Notes: generated by a model from the sequence alone, not told the origin. Counted from the first letter of the stretch, positions 1 through 12,715 are shown. The stretch: DNA of 64,000 nucleotides from Epiperipatus broadwayi (GCA_028023455.1 JAQFVV010012396.1:24263330-24327329), one strand, 5' to 3'. Program-made: numbers and translations.

Positions 1-764
1 TCTCTAAAGCAACTAGTTGTTTGATTATTTTATTTATACATGAATATTATAATGTTGTTAATGAATGTTTTACTAATTCTAGTTAAATGAGTGCTGGTGT
101 TGAAATATTGCAGATTTGGTAATAATTTGAATATGCTATTGTTTCCTTTGTCTAGTGATATCCTATACAAAATAATGCTACATTTTTACCAATCTTAATG
201 TGAGAAGATTATTTGCAAAACTCTATAGCTTAGATAATAGTTTTTATATGCTCACTAGGATTTATATTTATATAGGATTTATTTTAATAAAGCTGTTTGC
301 ATTTTGTTAGTTGTATTAACTAATGCAATATTAAGATTTCTATTTCCATTATTAAGAAAACTGATCTTGCTAATATATTCAATTAAAGTAATTGAAAATA
401 TTCACATTAATATAATAACTATTAGGTTGTAGTTTAGTTTAAGTGTATTAGTTTGTTCCTTTCATAAATATTAAAACTTCCATGTTATTCCATCAAATGA
501 AAAGACACATATGTATGTAAAATGTGTGTATGCTATAAGACACATATGTATGTAAAATGTGTGTATGCTATAAATTAAATTATAAGGATAATGTTAAATG
601 GTTTATATAGCAATAGTTAATGCATTATTAGTCTATCTTGTCCATAATTTAGTATTTTAATAGAGTGAATCCAAAAAAATTTTAATGGAAATATTTTCAA
701 TGTAGCATAGGCAACAATTCTATATTAAACTTACTTAATTACCCTATTTGATGTGTAAATGTGT
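1..764. other. AT-rich non-coding sequence
   Basis: No coding or RNA gene is visible. The only structure is a perfect tandem duplication of about 37 bases near 502-575, built on the motif GACACATATGTATGTAAAAT. The rest is unassigned AT-rich sequence. Confidence 0.6.
502..575. repeat. Two-copy tandem repeat, ~37 bp unit
   Basis: The segment reading GACACATATGTATGTAAAAT plus GTGTGTATGCTATAA occurs twice in immediate succession with no visible mismatch. The identity of the copies suggests a recent duplication or replication slippage event. No function is implied. Confidence 0.85.
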
Positions 765-975
765 GAGTCATCATCATCATCAACCATTATCAATTTATTG
801 CAGGATGAAGTTCTCTCCAAGTTCAAACCATCTTATTCGGTCTTTAGCTTCTCTTCTCCACATCACCCCTGCACACTTTCTTATTTCATCTATCCAACTT
901 ACATTTGGTCTCTTTCTGGAACTTTTATGATCTCTTGGAATCCAGTTTAATATTTTAATCGTCCATCTAAATAGT
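765..975 (-). pseudogene. RTE-type LINE 3'-end fragment
   Basis: Read on the minus strand, this is the end of an RTE-like reverse transcriptase ORF followed by the family's short TGA/GAT-type 3' tail (seen on + as TCATCATCATCATCAACC at 769-786). It aligns by eye with the better preserved fragment at 29436-29930. Both share the stretches GCACACTTTCTTATTTCATC, TATCCA and GGTCTCTTTCTGG. Only the last ~60 codons and the tail survive, so it is a 5'-truncated dead copy. Plus-strand open frames here are antisense shadows. Confidence 0.75.
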
Positions 976-3270
976 TAATCTTATTTGGATAATAACATAA
1001 GTTTTAATATAATCTAAATTAGTCAGGTAAGACTCAGTTTACTGATCATAAACAAATAGAATGGAAATTTGACAAAAATTTCAGTATAAGTAAGGGGAAG
1101 CATTATACAATTATATTTTATATTTATGAATATTTCACTTCACATTTCTTTTTAACTTATATAAACCTATTCATGGGACATAATATAATTTTTCAGGTTC
1201 ATGATATTAAATGATGACATCATAGATTTAATACAGATAATGATTTATTGGACAGGAGTTTATAAGAAATTAGAGCATATGAAGTGATACTTAGAACTTT
1301 GAGCTCTACAATTTGCCACGCTACCTCTGCACTGAATCACGCAGGACATAGTTTTTGTTTATTTATTGCATTATTATGATTAATATTTTATTATATATAA
1401 ATTATATTTGCAATTTTTTAGTTGTACAATTTAATACAAATCACCTTGTTTTTAAAAGTCGTCTTTTATTTCATCTAAAACAAACTTAGATAAGAAAACT
1501 TAATAACTGTAATTAAAAATAATTAATATTAAAAGAAGATTGTCAGCAAAGTTGAAACACTCCTGCTGCTTTTATTAAAATTGTAAAAAGTAGTAAATTT
1601 ATAAGATGTATGTTGATTTTTGTCGAATGTAATGTTCCTCATGGTTGCTCAAGTACACATCGTTAATAACAGAGGAATAATTAAAACTGATTAAAAATCA
1701 TTTACAGATTATAATTAAGATGTAAACTGTAATCAGTTCAACCTTGTGAATCTCAGCGGTGTAAAATAAAAGTCGCGTTGATTCCCTGGAGAGAAAATAA
1801 TCACATTTTGTCCAATATCGAAATGTTATAATTTAATAACTAAAGATTTATTATTTTTATTTATAATAACTTATTTTTAGAACTTATCACATTTGATTAG
1901 AAAATCAATTCTTTTATTTGATTTTTTTAAAGGAAAAAAGATGATTATAAAGTAAAAAAATAAAATAAATATTAATCTCCATACCACACCCACCGTTCCG
2001 ATTTTTGGCTTACCAATGAATACTATATTTAAAAACGCAAAAGGTGAATAAAAATGAACTAATTATCGAAAATTTGAGTCTAAATAATATATACTTTTCA
2101 CTAATATATATCCTAATTATTATTGTCCTTGTAAAAGCTTTTTTTGCAACTACCAAGTCATTTAACAAAAAAAAAATTGAATCTATATATGTATATTATA
2201 ATATTTATAGATACATTTTTGTTGCCCTTTATTGAAACGTAATTGATATATTTTTTAAAATATTTTTCTCTCCTTTTTGTTCTATTTATAGTATATATAT
2301 ATATAATCATTTGTAATTCTAAGACAGTGTGTCATTTGCTTATAGCGAATGTTTTCTATATATATATATATAAATAGAGGAATTTGAACTCAGGATTTTT
2401 CAATCTATTCATATCATCATTTTTAGTAAGAACGTCATTACTTTTTATTCTAGCATACTGAATTGTCAGTATACATATATATATAATAACCTGAAAATGA
2501 TCGTTGCATAAATTCGTTAATTAGGAAAGAGCATATATATAATTTTAAACCATTATTTTAATAACTGAAGTAAATAAAAGGGAGCATCTAAAAAAATTAT
2601 TTAAAATTAATAACATTTGCTGAAGAATAATCTTTAGTTTATGGTGTGTGAAAAAAGAGAAGGAAACAGAGAGAAATTATATATTACACACATTTATATA
2701 TAAGTAGGAATTTCATTCATTTTTTTTTTATTGTACAATAGTCTTCTCTATTTACTGTGAGTTAAAATTTTTGAACCTAAATATATATGCATTTTACTAA
2801 AGTTACTGTTCAGGTAATTACCACAATTTTTAGACTATTTGTCTTTTGCAATGCTAATAAAAGATACTTTTTTACCTACTATCATGCAGCAGGGTATTCG
2901 TTTACATTTTTATGGGTTCTTTATTTCATTTTAACTCTTACTTTTTATTTCTTACATAATATTTTTAATGTTTTATATTAGAATAAGACAATTGTTTTAA
3001 ATTATTTATGTCATCTTTCAATATTAACTATGAAAATAAGAGTATATGTTTGAGCTGACATATTTTTTCATTATTTAATTTCACATATGCAAATTCGGTC
3101 TAAAAGTCTTTTTTTTTTAAATTTTATATGCAAGTGAAGTGGAAATGTGAATTGAATATGTAAAATATAGAAGGCATTTAACAATAATAAAACAATAATA
3201 GGATAAACTTAGTCTTAGCATTTATTTTTCATTAGGCACTGCATTAAATAATATCACTTTAAAACTGGAT
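976..3270. other. AT-rich non-coding sequence
   Basis: No recognisable gene. Short (TA)n runs occur near 2292-2306, 2358-2374 and 2474-2484. At about 2378-2402 there is a GAATTTGAACTCAGGATTTT motif, which on the minus strand resembles a Pol III B box (GGTTCAAATCC-like). It may be the remnant of a tRNA-headed SINE, but no A box or tail can be assigned. Open frames at 2044-2235 and 2787-2981 are low-complexity AT-driven frames without family similarity. Confidence 0.5.
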
Positions 3271-3377
3271 TTTTATTTTTTATTTTTTTTAAAGTGTCCG
3301 GGACGCGAACCCGCAACCCGGGCAACTGCCTGCAAGTGCAAGGCAGTCACGCTGACCTCTCGACCACCAATGCAAGA
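3271..3377 (-). repeat. tRNA-derived SINE, family 1, copy 1
   Basis: On the minus strand this begins with a tRNA-like head: A-box-like TGGTCGAGAGGTCAGC, then GCAAG-rich anticodon-arm sequence, then the B box GGTTCGCGTCC. It ends in an A-rich tail, seen on + as the T-rich run at 3271-3292. The head is much more GC-rich than the surroundings. It matches copies at 13205, 35542, 39738 and 48241. It is not a functional tRNA, because the acceptor-stem ends do not pair and an A tail follows. The open frame across it is spurious. Confidence 0.8.
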
Positions 3378-4109
3378 CTTATTTTAAACATAATTTTACA
3401 TTTTAATATCCCAATTTATATTCTTCATATTTTTTACAAATTCGATCAATTTCAAATCATTTTTATTTGTATCATTCTAAATTTGAGAAAGATGTAGAGA
3501 TCTTCTCAATATTTTTTTATGTTTAAAATTGTAATTATTAATTTGTAAAGTGCATACTCAAAATTAATGACTTTAAAAGACAAGAGCAGCCACTGTTATC
3601 TTTGACCTAATTTCTAATTATATAGATGAATCTAAAGCATTTTGATTTGAGAGTGTGAAACTATTAACTACTTCACTGATTAAGTCCACAATTTCTATAC
3701 AAACTAATATATGTAAAATCTTTCAGTTTACAATGAGTTGGTGTAAAGTTCTTATAATTAGAAATCTTTTAAAACAATTTAAAATTGTAATTAATAATTT
3801 GTAAAGTGCATACTCATTACATAAGTAATATATATTAAGGCTATAACCTTAACACTTTGCACCTGAATTGCAACAGTAGGGATCTCTACAAATCTAAACA
3901 CAAGATTAACGACTAAAAAACAAGAGTGGTTAATTACCTATATAATTAGAAATTAGCTAGATATCCTGTAAAAATCTAAATGATATTACAAGATGGATAT
4001 ATATTATTTAAAATTGCCATTTACATTTCTGTAACAAGTAAAAAGATAATAACAATATTTTTTTAAGATACTGTCATTATTATATAAAAAATACTATTCA
4101 CTGAATTAA
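3378..4109. other. AT-rich sequence with a short direct repeat
   Basis: No gene seen. A segment containing AATTTGTAAAGTGCATACTC occurs twice, near 3540-3560 and 3796-3816. The second occurrence has similar flanking words (AAAATTGTAATTA upstream, CAAGAG downstream), so this may be a diverged duplication. Otherwise unassigned. Confidence 0.5.
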
Positions 4110-5330
4110 TGGGATGAAACTATTTTCAGAATTGTGTTATTTTCAATTAATCAGAAAAAAATTAACTGTCATTGATGAGTATTGTCAACTATTTAAATTT
4201 CTGATCGAGGATTTCTTTGATGATTTAAAAATTAAGAAACTTTGGAGATTAATATATAAAGTTCTCACTTATCCAAATAACAGGTACCTGATATTAGAAT
4301 TTCTTAACACTGCCCAGAAAGAATATTTCAAAAAAAATATAGCATCTATAAAAAAAAATACTGTGCTGGATTGACAGGGAAAAGCCTGTATTTTCTAGCT
4401 GGTCAAATCTGCAATTGTTACATCAATTTTCCACAGAGTGACTTGCAACAGCTGCTCTATGATTATGGAACTGTTTCAAATTTTAGATATGTTATGGAAA
4501 GAAAAGCTGAAATCCCAGTACTGTAAAACACTGCTTTTATTAATCTCATGTTGAAGAAAATTATTTCAGCACTTGATATCCCTACAATCTTCTCTGCTAA
4601 CACCTCTTTGTTGGTTGTTTTGTTCAAGGGAGTCCCACCACAATACTTCTATAGCAAACAAAGATTGCATCATGTCAGAAAATGCTAGACTCTGCCTGAT
4701 CTGCAGTGGATGAAAGAACAAATACCATTATTGTGATGAAAGACAAAATACAAAACAACAGCCCAAGCAATAATGTGCAAAATGAAACAGATCACACAAA
4801 CAATTATAGTCAAGCAACCAATTGTGGAAATTAGTACAAAATACTCTGCCACCAAACATGAAATTCCAAATATTAATGGTCACAACTAGGACATCATCCT
4901 CAACTTTTTTACCTAAAAGTACTAAAAGAAAGTCAAATAAGAAAACAAAAACAGATTCTGAAAATATTGACTTCTAGGCCTCTGACTCACATCTTGATAA
5001 AGATCAACAATTATTGCATGGAACTATGAAATCACATTTTCTCCAGTCAGGCAGTAAGAAAAAAAAATATTAAATGGGAAAAAATTAACAAAAACTAAAA
5101 ATGTTATCTCCATTGGAAAACTCCATTCAGAAAAGCCACCTTCCAAGAAACTTACTAAACTTGAAACTGACCTTCATAATCCTACCCTCTCCCCTGCTGA
5201 CACTAATCTACAAAAGATGGAATTACTTGCTCATGATGAGATAATCAACCCTGGCAGAAATAATCATTTATCCAGTTATCCAGGTATACTGACTGAGAGT
5301 TATGGTGATGAGCTAAAATAGCAGTTAGCC
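4110..5330 (+). pseudogene. LINE ORF1-like region (decayed)
   Basis: This stretch lies just upstream of a LINE endonuclease in the same orientation and is the expected place for ORF1, the RNA-binding nucleocapsid-like protein. An open frame of 86 codons starts at 4114, then breaks. Later a cysteine motif reads CLICSG, stop, KNKYHYC (about 4690-4735), a possible zinc knuckle. Stops and frame changes occur throughout. I do not recognise a specific ORF1 family. The assignment rests mainly on position and on the shared base composition with the downstream RT region, which is less AT-biased than the flanks. Confidence 0.5.
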
Positions 5331-6010
5331 ATATAAGTTAGTTCAGATTTTCTTGCTGGTTTATCTTTGAACACACTATGAAATTCAAAATCACTGGCAT
5401 CAATGTCAGTGGAAAGAAATCCCTCAGCAGAGTTTATACAATAAATAACTGGTTTAAACAGTATTTGCCACTTACTTTATATATGGTGGAGACAAAATTA
5501 TATCACAATTCTAAAAAATAAAATTAATGATCTTCTAAATAAATTTGGTTTTTTTTTTCACTCCATCTTCCCAATAGCTTTTGGAGGAGTTGCACTTTTA
5601 ATTAACAAAAATTCTCCTCTCTCCTCACTTAAAATTATCCACGTGGACACCAACAGGTTCATTATTACATTTAATCACAATGCTTTTAGTTTTAACATCA
5701 TATTTGTATGTCTGCAGAACTCTCCAGCCCTAATTTACAAATTATATATCAGATAAACATCTACCTTGCAACCAATCCATTTCTATTCATTTTTGGGGAC
5801 TTTAGTACATCATACAATGAATTCTCATCAGAATATATCCACTTACTAAATCAGAAACTCATGAGTGGTGAGAGGTTCTTTCCTCCAGACAATTTCTCAT
5901 TTTATACTAAGAAATATGTGTCTCTAATAGACCTTCTATTCTACACATCAAACATTCATCTTGTGATTGAAGATTACCTATCTCTGGTGTCTTTCTCTAG
6001 ATGAACATTG
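5330..6010 (+). pseudogene. LINE AP-type endonuclease domain (decayed)
   Basis: The translated frame contains motifs of the apurinic-type endonuclease that nicks target DNA for LINE insertion. GGVALLINKN lies near 5583-5612. After a frame break comes FLFIFGDF (with GDF in place of the usual GDFN), followed by DNFSFYTKKYVSLIDLLFYT, matching the family pattern N-x-Y/F-x-S-x-IDY/L-I/L-F. The frame at 5708-6004 is open but is only the second half of the domain. Upstream and downstream stops show it is dead. It belongs to one element with the RT at 6700-7500. Confidence 0.75.
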
Positions 6011-8720
6011 ACCTTAGAGATCTGACACTGTTTAATTTCAACAAGACAAACAGAATGCTAGTTAGATCATCAATGACTGAGGCAGTAATCTCAAAAGCCT
6101 AAATTTACTTCCACAAAATTAACATACTATCCATCTCTGCCATTGAAGCATGGTTTTTATTTATTGAAAATTTTCAATCCATAATCAAACACTATGCCTA
6201 CAAAATAAAAGGACCTACAAACTTACTCAAAGAACTGGAAGAAAAAAGAACTGGAAAAAATTAATGATAAACTGAAATGGCTTTCATGTAATGACACTAA
6301 CATAGAGATGATATTGGAGATCAAAACACAATATATAACCAAGCAAAAAAATTTCAAATGATTACATCACAGTAAAGAGAAGAAAGGTTTTTTTAGCTCA
6401 AACACATAGCCGGACAAAAAGTTATATTAGGTGGTCACTGTATTCTAAGGAAAATAAGGCCATTCCCACATCAGTAACTATAAATGGAGAACTTTACACT
6501 GGTATCTACATGCTGTAAAAAATCTATGAATTTTAAAATGAAATTACACAGTCATGCTCCATTTGATGAGACAACCCCAGGAAGGGGGATGGACAGCAGT
6601 GGGCATGACATATCTGAATTAGATATCCTAAATCCCTCCCAGATAATGCACATTCAGGTCCTCATGCAATCCCCAGATTTGTAGTTCTTCATTTTCAGTT
6701 CATATCATCTTTAACATGATTAGCATGTTATCAAATGATCCCGAATCTATTGAAATTCTCTATCCAATTTTCATGGTATTTTAAAAAAATGCACATTACC
6801 TTACCAACTTTCCAATTTCAGACCCATATCTATGATTTCATTACTAATCAGAGTCATAGAGTCAATCATTAAAGATAAAATCCAAAATTGAATTTATTTT
6901 CATATTTCAGAATCTCAATTTGCCTGAAAAGAATCAACTAATGACACCATCTTCCAGTTTAAACTACTACTTGATGACATCAAAAGGATGTCATGACCAG
7001 TATCTGTGCAACTAGACATCTCTGCAGCTTTCACTTCAATTCACCCCCAAACCTGTTAAGTGTGATACATGATTATTCAGTCCTGGAAGCATACATTCAG
7101 CTCATTGGAAACCTATAGTACAACAAAGAAATCTTCATCATTCTGGATGTAGGATCACTCAGGGATTTATGCTCTCAAACTCCATCCCACACGGTTTCCC
7201 TCTTAATGTTCTTTTTATCTTTTATTTAAATTCACTTCTGTGAGAGATTGAGAAGAGGCTCCTGGGTGTCTTGGTTTCCAAAATTCAAAAAATAATATCC
7301 CATATATCTTATATGGACAATGTAATAGTATTTCTTCCATTAAAAAATATATTCACAAACTTGTAGCAATTTTTAAAAATATACAGAACATTATGGACTT
7401 AAAATTAATCCTAATAAATCATCTACCTGGAAATTTCTGACACATTACAAGATAACATTGTGTTTCATGGCTGATCCCTAAAAATTTCTGGGATTCCCAG
7501 TCTTTAAATCCTTTTCTGCAATGAAGGAAAAAAATAGTCTTATCTACCACTCAGAAAGTAACCAGTTCACTTTCCAGGGTGTATTTATATATATCCATTC
7601 TAAAGCTGCATTTTTAAACATGTTACTATATCCCAGGATCAATTATTTTCTTCCTGGAATTCAATTTACCAAAAGATTTCAAAAGAAAATTAATGCCTTT
7701 GGGGAGAAAAACAGTCACCATCAGTATGAAAATCATGCAAAAACCAGCTATCTACAATGGGATGTCCTTGCACTCTGATGCCACATTTTTACACCAAAAA
7801 GACATCAACACATTAGACAGACTTAGCATATGCTACCCTAAATTAGAAAACATCATCCCCATTGTTCCTACTGACAATCCTCTGTTTAGTAAATGTTCAT
7901 GGATTCAACTATTAATATCACAAATTGGCTACTACATTCAAATATCAAATCACACTTTTATGCAAAAGATCTTCTACTAAGAGGCCTATAAACAATTAAA
8001 TCAAAACATAGCAGACTCACCCAATATTCTACAAATCACAAATCACCAAATACAAACCCTGGAATCTTGAACCCAAGTTCCTTCATTTTATTATCAAATA
8101 AAACATAGGAGCCCTTTCCACTAATGACTTTCTTGCTTATAGAAGAGGATACTATAATATAGACCCAACTGTCAGCTTTGCCTTAAAGGTAAAGAGATCA
8201 CAATTCATGCCTTATTTCAATGTGAAAGACTGCAAATTGTCAGAGAATTTTATCACATCCATTTCAAAAGCCAATGGTTACCAGATATATACCTAGGCTG
8301 AAAGTATAGGGAGAGGAATCTTTGCCTTAATCAAGATTACAACATTTTTGTATAGTATTTGGCTGATAAGATTTAACTGACATTGGATCAATCAATAGAA
8401 AACCCTACTAATTTACTTCTAAATATTATCAGAAGAATGAAACAGAGAGACAAAGACCTGCCTCCTCCTGACATTTATGTGGCAACATAGAGCCTGTTCA
8501 TATTACCCACTGGTTGCTAACTTTGGACAGAGAATGCTCTCCAGACTGTTACTACATCTTTCCCATATGATCAAACATGTTATTCGCTATGCTTCACTAT
8601 TGTAACCACATCTCAATAACATGACAATTTTAAAAATCTTTGTTGGTAATTTTACTGTTTATAAATACTAACACTGAACACTAGATGTACTTGCTTCTAA
8701 AGCAAAAAATAAATAAATTG
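6011..8720 (+). pseudogene. LINE reverse transcriptase and C-terminal CCHC region (decayed)
   Basis: Continuation of the + strand LINE. At about 6910-7040 the reading gives ESQF, then a fragment like NDTIFQFKLLLDDIK and LDISAAF, matching the non-LTR RT pattern F-R-x-G-x-T-x-D and the catalytic LDxSAAFD. Near 7300-7330 the reading HISYMDNVIVFLP sits where YxDD should be, so the second Asp is Asn. At 8170-8270, CQLCLKGKEITIHALFQC is a CX2C...HX4C zinc-ribbon-like motif common at the C-terminus of several LINE clades. The element ends near 8718 in an A/T-rich tail (AAAAAATAAATAAATTG). Many stops and frameshifts are present. The clade is not assigned. It is similar at the C-terminus to the fragment at 50031-51056. 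Confidence 0.8.
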
Positions 8721-11700
8721 TTAGTACTATATTTAAAATGTGATCTATTTTTATTGTCACTACTATATCAATATACGATTAAAAAAATATAAGAGTAAAT
8801 TATTTTATTACTTTTTTTAGTTGACTTGGTAAGTTTAGAGTTTAAATCTGTAGTTATGTATAAATTTTTACAACCATTAATTGTAAATTTTTACTTAATT
8901 TAAATGTTTTAAGAGAGATATCTCTCTAATAAATCTTAAATATTTATTTCAATTTTTAAGACCAAAAGATCTTCCCTCATAAATTAAACGAAAAAAAAAT
9001 CTTAACATAGAAAGAAATCTGTAATTATATATATATTGTTTATGAGTGTCTGCTATAAAAAATCTTAACATAGAAAGAAATCTGTAATTATATATATATT
9101 GTTTATGAGTGTCTGCTATATATATAAATTTATTATTACATTCTAACTGAAAACTATCAAACTTACCCCATCCAAAACTTTGGCAGAATCCATTCAAGAT
9201 AAACACAGTCACTGTTATTGCTAATCATTTATTAAAATAGAGATCATCTCTAGCACAGATATAAACCATGATCTATTACATTCAAAGATCAGCCTTTCAA
9301 GCTAATTGTGCATGCGTCTTTTGAGAGTGTTAAATAATAAATGAATACTTCCCTCTACAACACAAGATATAGTATTTATGCAGGAATAAAAGGAATCCTC
9401 TTTTTCCTACGACTCAAATTCTTTTATATGAGCAAATCTGAAGTACTGTTGAGGAAAGCGAGAGAGTAGAATTCTCACTTTAAATTACTATTTACGATGT
9501 TTGAATGAATGATGTCGATGAAATTGTCTAGAATTTACTAAACGTTACTCCAATTGAAACTTAATTATAAGTAAATAAGCATTTATTTTTATATGACGCT
9601 ATGTGTACAATTGTATTACATTCAAAGATCAGCCTTTTCCAGCCTTCTACCATTGTTAAGTGTAAATGTCAAATTATTGATTTTTTTACTTTAAAATAAT
9701 TCTAGAGAGGGCAGTATCTTACGGTACTTTTTTCAAGCTTTAAAATGACCGTAATATCTTTACCATAGCATTACAAATGATGGAATTCGAGAGACTTGAA
9801 GCCATGACTGTTTTCGACCAGAGAAATCCCAGAAAAGGTTAAGTGATTTATTTACACACCAAAATATGAGTGACATTTTTCCAAGTTTAAACTCATATCT
9901 TGTGATATAGTAATTGTTATTTAAATATTTAAAAATGTTCATTCTTTTTTATTTATTGATTTTAAAATTAACTTCAGGTGTATCACTTGTATTAAAAGTT
10001 CAAAAAGGAATGTTATCACAATAAGTATTCACTTTATTTTGTTTTTTTAAATTCTTAGTAGTAAATAAGTAGATTCATCTTTGTATATATATTTTTATAT
10101 AAAGTATATCAGATGTATATATTAAATTCTCTTGTATCTTGAGAAGTAGGAATATTCTGCAACATATTTTGTGTTAGATAGACATATATGTTTCATATTT
10201 AGTATTAAAGAATTGGGAGATTAATAGACAATCACATATGTAAATATTGAAATAATGTCAATTAATGATTTATTATACATGCAATTAGATTGTATGTGTA
10301 CATATTGATCTGATTAGGATCTTTTTCATCATCATATATATAAATGATATTCATTTATTAATAAATTTTAGTTTAACTTAAATCAAATAAACTTGTCTGA
10401 TTCTTGTTCAATTGTGCAAATATATTCATTGATTAATACTATTGAAGTGAGACAAGATAATCTGTCCTAAATTGTATAATTTATTTAAAATAATTATATA
10501 ACATAATCCAGAAAGAAAAAATCAGAATTGATAAGTGAATATGGTTATATTACTTTTTTTTTAAATTGAATTCTATAGTTGAAGATTTCTTTTGTTTTGT
10601 AAAGTATTTTTATAAAGTTTTAAATATTATATAGAAATAGCTCATCTAAATTAAATGTTAATTTAATTAATTAAAAAGAATTTAAAACGAATAATAATTA
10701 TATGTATAACATTAAATATTTACTTTTATGAATAGGATTGATTATATATAATAACTTTTGTGTTAGTCATATTATCATTTATTACATTTGTTATTCTTTC
10801 ATTGATTAGTTTCTTTTAAATAATTGTTTAAAAATAAATAATTTCTGAAATTATTTTTTATATCTTCATTCTTCTATGTTATCTGTTTTGGAAATTATGT
10901 AAATAATCTCACCATAGAGTTCTGATTTGTAAGTTATCATAGTGAAATTATTTAATGATATATTGAATTAAGTGTATATATTTTTATTTTCAATTTCTAG
11001 TTCCTTACAATTCAAAAACTAGCTCAAAAATAATGGTATATGCAATGTATATGTCTAGCTATATGTATGAGGACATCCAGATGGTTCTCTGAGGAATTAT
11101 TTGGATGGTATTGATATAAAAATGACTTTTAAATGCCTACATATATTGTATTACTGTTTATATGTTATAATAATAATTTGTATATTGAATGCCAGTATAC
11201 TAATGCTATCCGATGACCATGGGGCATTGATAATGATCAGCTTTTTATAAAAGTTCCAGAAGGTTTGATATAGAATTATTTTGATAAATATTTTTATTAT
11301 TTATGGATGTTCATGCAGAATAAATATTAATGGTTTGCTGTTATATAATGTCCTAATTTTGGCATTGGCAATATGTTGATTAGCTGCAGATTTTGTGTGT
11401 TTCTTTTTAATCTGGTCATAAGAAATGATAGCTGAACTTTTGTTAATTATTGTTTGTAATGTTATCCTTTTATTTATGTAGTGCTAATTATTGATTCAAA
11501 TACTGATTTTTATTCATTTCTTGTATCATGAAAACAATGATTTTTTACTCAAGATTTGCATCATTTCTGCTACAGCTCATTTTTCATATCATTGCAATAT
11601 TGTATTAAGAATAGTAACCCATTTGATAAGCCTATATTAAAAGATCAGTAAAAGCATGTATAATTAATGCCATCTAATAGAAGTATCAAACAAATTCTTT

Positions 11701-11865
11701 GAATATATTCTAGATATTGGACTGCATTAATGAAAAATGTTGAATTGCAGAAGTTCATGTGACAGATACATACATACACACACACATATATATATATATA
11801 TAGTCAATCTAAAAACATGAAAGATTTAAAATCCTAAAACTTTGAACTGACATATTATATACTTT
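8721..11865. other. AT-rich non-coding sequence
   Basis: No gene or RT motif recognised. A ~62-base tandem duplication lies at 8998-9122. A 25-base segment, ATTACATTCAAAGATCAGCC plus TTT, occurs at about 9277 and 9615. The stretch near 9703-9732 (AGAGGGCAGTATCTTACGG) resembles one at 14451-14480. The open frames at 8949-9212 and 9760-9942 on the minus strand have no recognisable similarity; the first simply translates the tandem duplication. Confidence 0.55.
8998..9122. repeat. Two-copy tandem repeat, ~62 bp unit
   Basis: The unit begins AAATCTTAACATAGAAAG and ends GAGTGTCTGCTATA. It includes a short (TA)n run and is present twice in direct tandem with essentially no differences. The duplicated peptide in the minus-strand frame (ADTHKQYIYNYRFLSMLRFF) is a by-product of the repeat. 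The copies look recent. Confidence 0.9.
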
Positions 11866-12063
11866 AATGAGATTATTGAAATTATAATTGTAATTATAGA
11901 GGATTTGAATACAGACATTTAATTTCTCATCAGCTATCCATTTTATCTCATACAACCAATACACATGACCACAAACATGGGAAAAATATAAATGACCACC
12001 AATATATATATATATTTCATGCTGAACCAGCACTCATTAGTTGGTCCAAATAATCATCTCCTG

Positions 12064-12100
<37 letters not shown>

Positions 12101-12160
12101 TCAGTGCTTGATTTATATTAATATAGTAAATCTTCAAACTTTAATGGATAGGCTTTAATC
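11866..12160 (-). repeat. tRNA-headed SINE-like family 2, left inverted arm
   Basis: Read on the minus strand, this unit has an A-box-like TGTGGTCATGTGTATTGG and then a B-box-like GTCTGTATTCAAATCC. The tRNA-like head is followed by a body that includes ACCAACTAATGAGTGCTGG and a CATGAAATATATATATAT segment. The same body occurs inverted at 12465-12715 and in one orientation at 41350-41730. It contains (TA)n at 11782-11802 and 12004-12015, and (CA)n(TA)n at 12064-12100. The minus-strand open frame at 11809-12033 is incidental. Confidence 0.65.
12064..12100. repeat. Compound (CA)n(TA)n microsatellite
   Basis: About eleven CA units pass directly into TA units. The run lies inside the SINE-like family 2 unit. 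The inverted partner near 12516-12540 has a matching but shorter TA/GTGTGTG run, which suggests the array was already in the repeat before the two copies became paired. Confidence 0.9.
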
Positions 12161-12464
12161 TCCACACTCCGACACTTCAGACATCCATACAATTGAAAAT
12201 CTAAGATGGAGTGCCCAAATCCCTTGTTGATGCCAATATTATTGTCACTGACATATTGACTTTAAATTGCTCTGTCCCCTCATGTATAGAGGTCAGAATC
12301 TATTCCATAGATCAACCTTTCACTCATCCATATCATTGCAAATCTAATGATGAAATGTCCAATTTCTTTGTTGATGCCAATATTATTGTCATACTCATGT
12401 TGATTTATTACCAATGTTATTTTATGGATGAATAAAGAGTTGGAGGGTGGAGTAGATTGCAGCC
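12161..12464. other. Spacer of the inverted SINE pair, with an internal direct repeat
   Basis: Between the two inverted arms is a segment in which TTGATGCCAATATTATTGTC occurs twice (near 12228-12247 and 12372-12391), each time preceded by a short CCAAATCCC/TCCAATTTC-type context. The same tail sequence occurs diverged at about 41650-41695 in the single copy. This is therefore likely repeat body rather than unique DNA. Open frames on both strands here are shadows. Confidence 0.55.
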
Positions 12465-12715
12465 TGTCCATTAAAGTTTGAAGATTTGCTATCTTGATAT
12501 AAACTAAGTACTGATTATATATATATATTCGTGTGTGTGGGAGATGATGATTAGGACCAACTGATGAGTGCTATTTCAGCATGAAATATATATATTGGTG
12601 ATCATTTTTTTCCACAAGTGTGTCGTCATGTGCGTTGGTTGTATAAGATGGAGTGGGTAGCTAAAGGGAGCTTGAATGTCTTATTCAAATTCTTTATAAT
12701 ACCAATTAAACTCAA
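12465..12715 (+). repeat. tRNA-headed SINE-like family 2, right inverted arm
   Basis: This is the reverse complement of 11866-12160 by eye. It runs through ATTAAAGTTTGAAGAT, a (TA)n/GTGTGTG run, GACCAACTGATGAGTGCT, CATGAAATATATATATTGG, then GTGCGTTGGTTGTATAAGAT. The two arms can form a stem of roughly 250-290 bases around a 300-base loop. Because single-copy versions exist elsewhere in the window, the arrangement may be two independent insertions or a foldback form of the element. Confidence 0.65.

Noticed and set aside
3294-3497. Small protein with an N-terminal Arg-rich region
   Set aside because: The first third is the antisense of a SINE tRNA head and the remainder is AT-rich flank.
5708-6004. 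Independent host gene with a conserved GDF motif
   Set aside because: The motifs are those of a LINE endonuclease and the RT follows downstream in the same orientation.
9020-9125. CRISPR-like direct repeats
   Set aside because: Only two adjacent units with no spacers in a eukaryotic repeat context; it is a simple tandem duplication.
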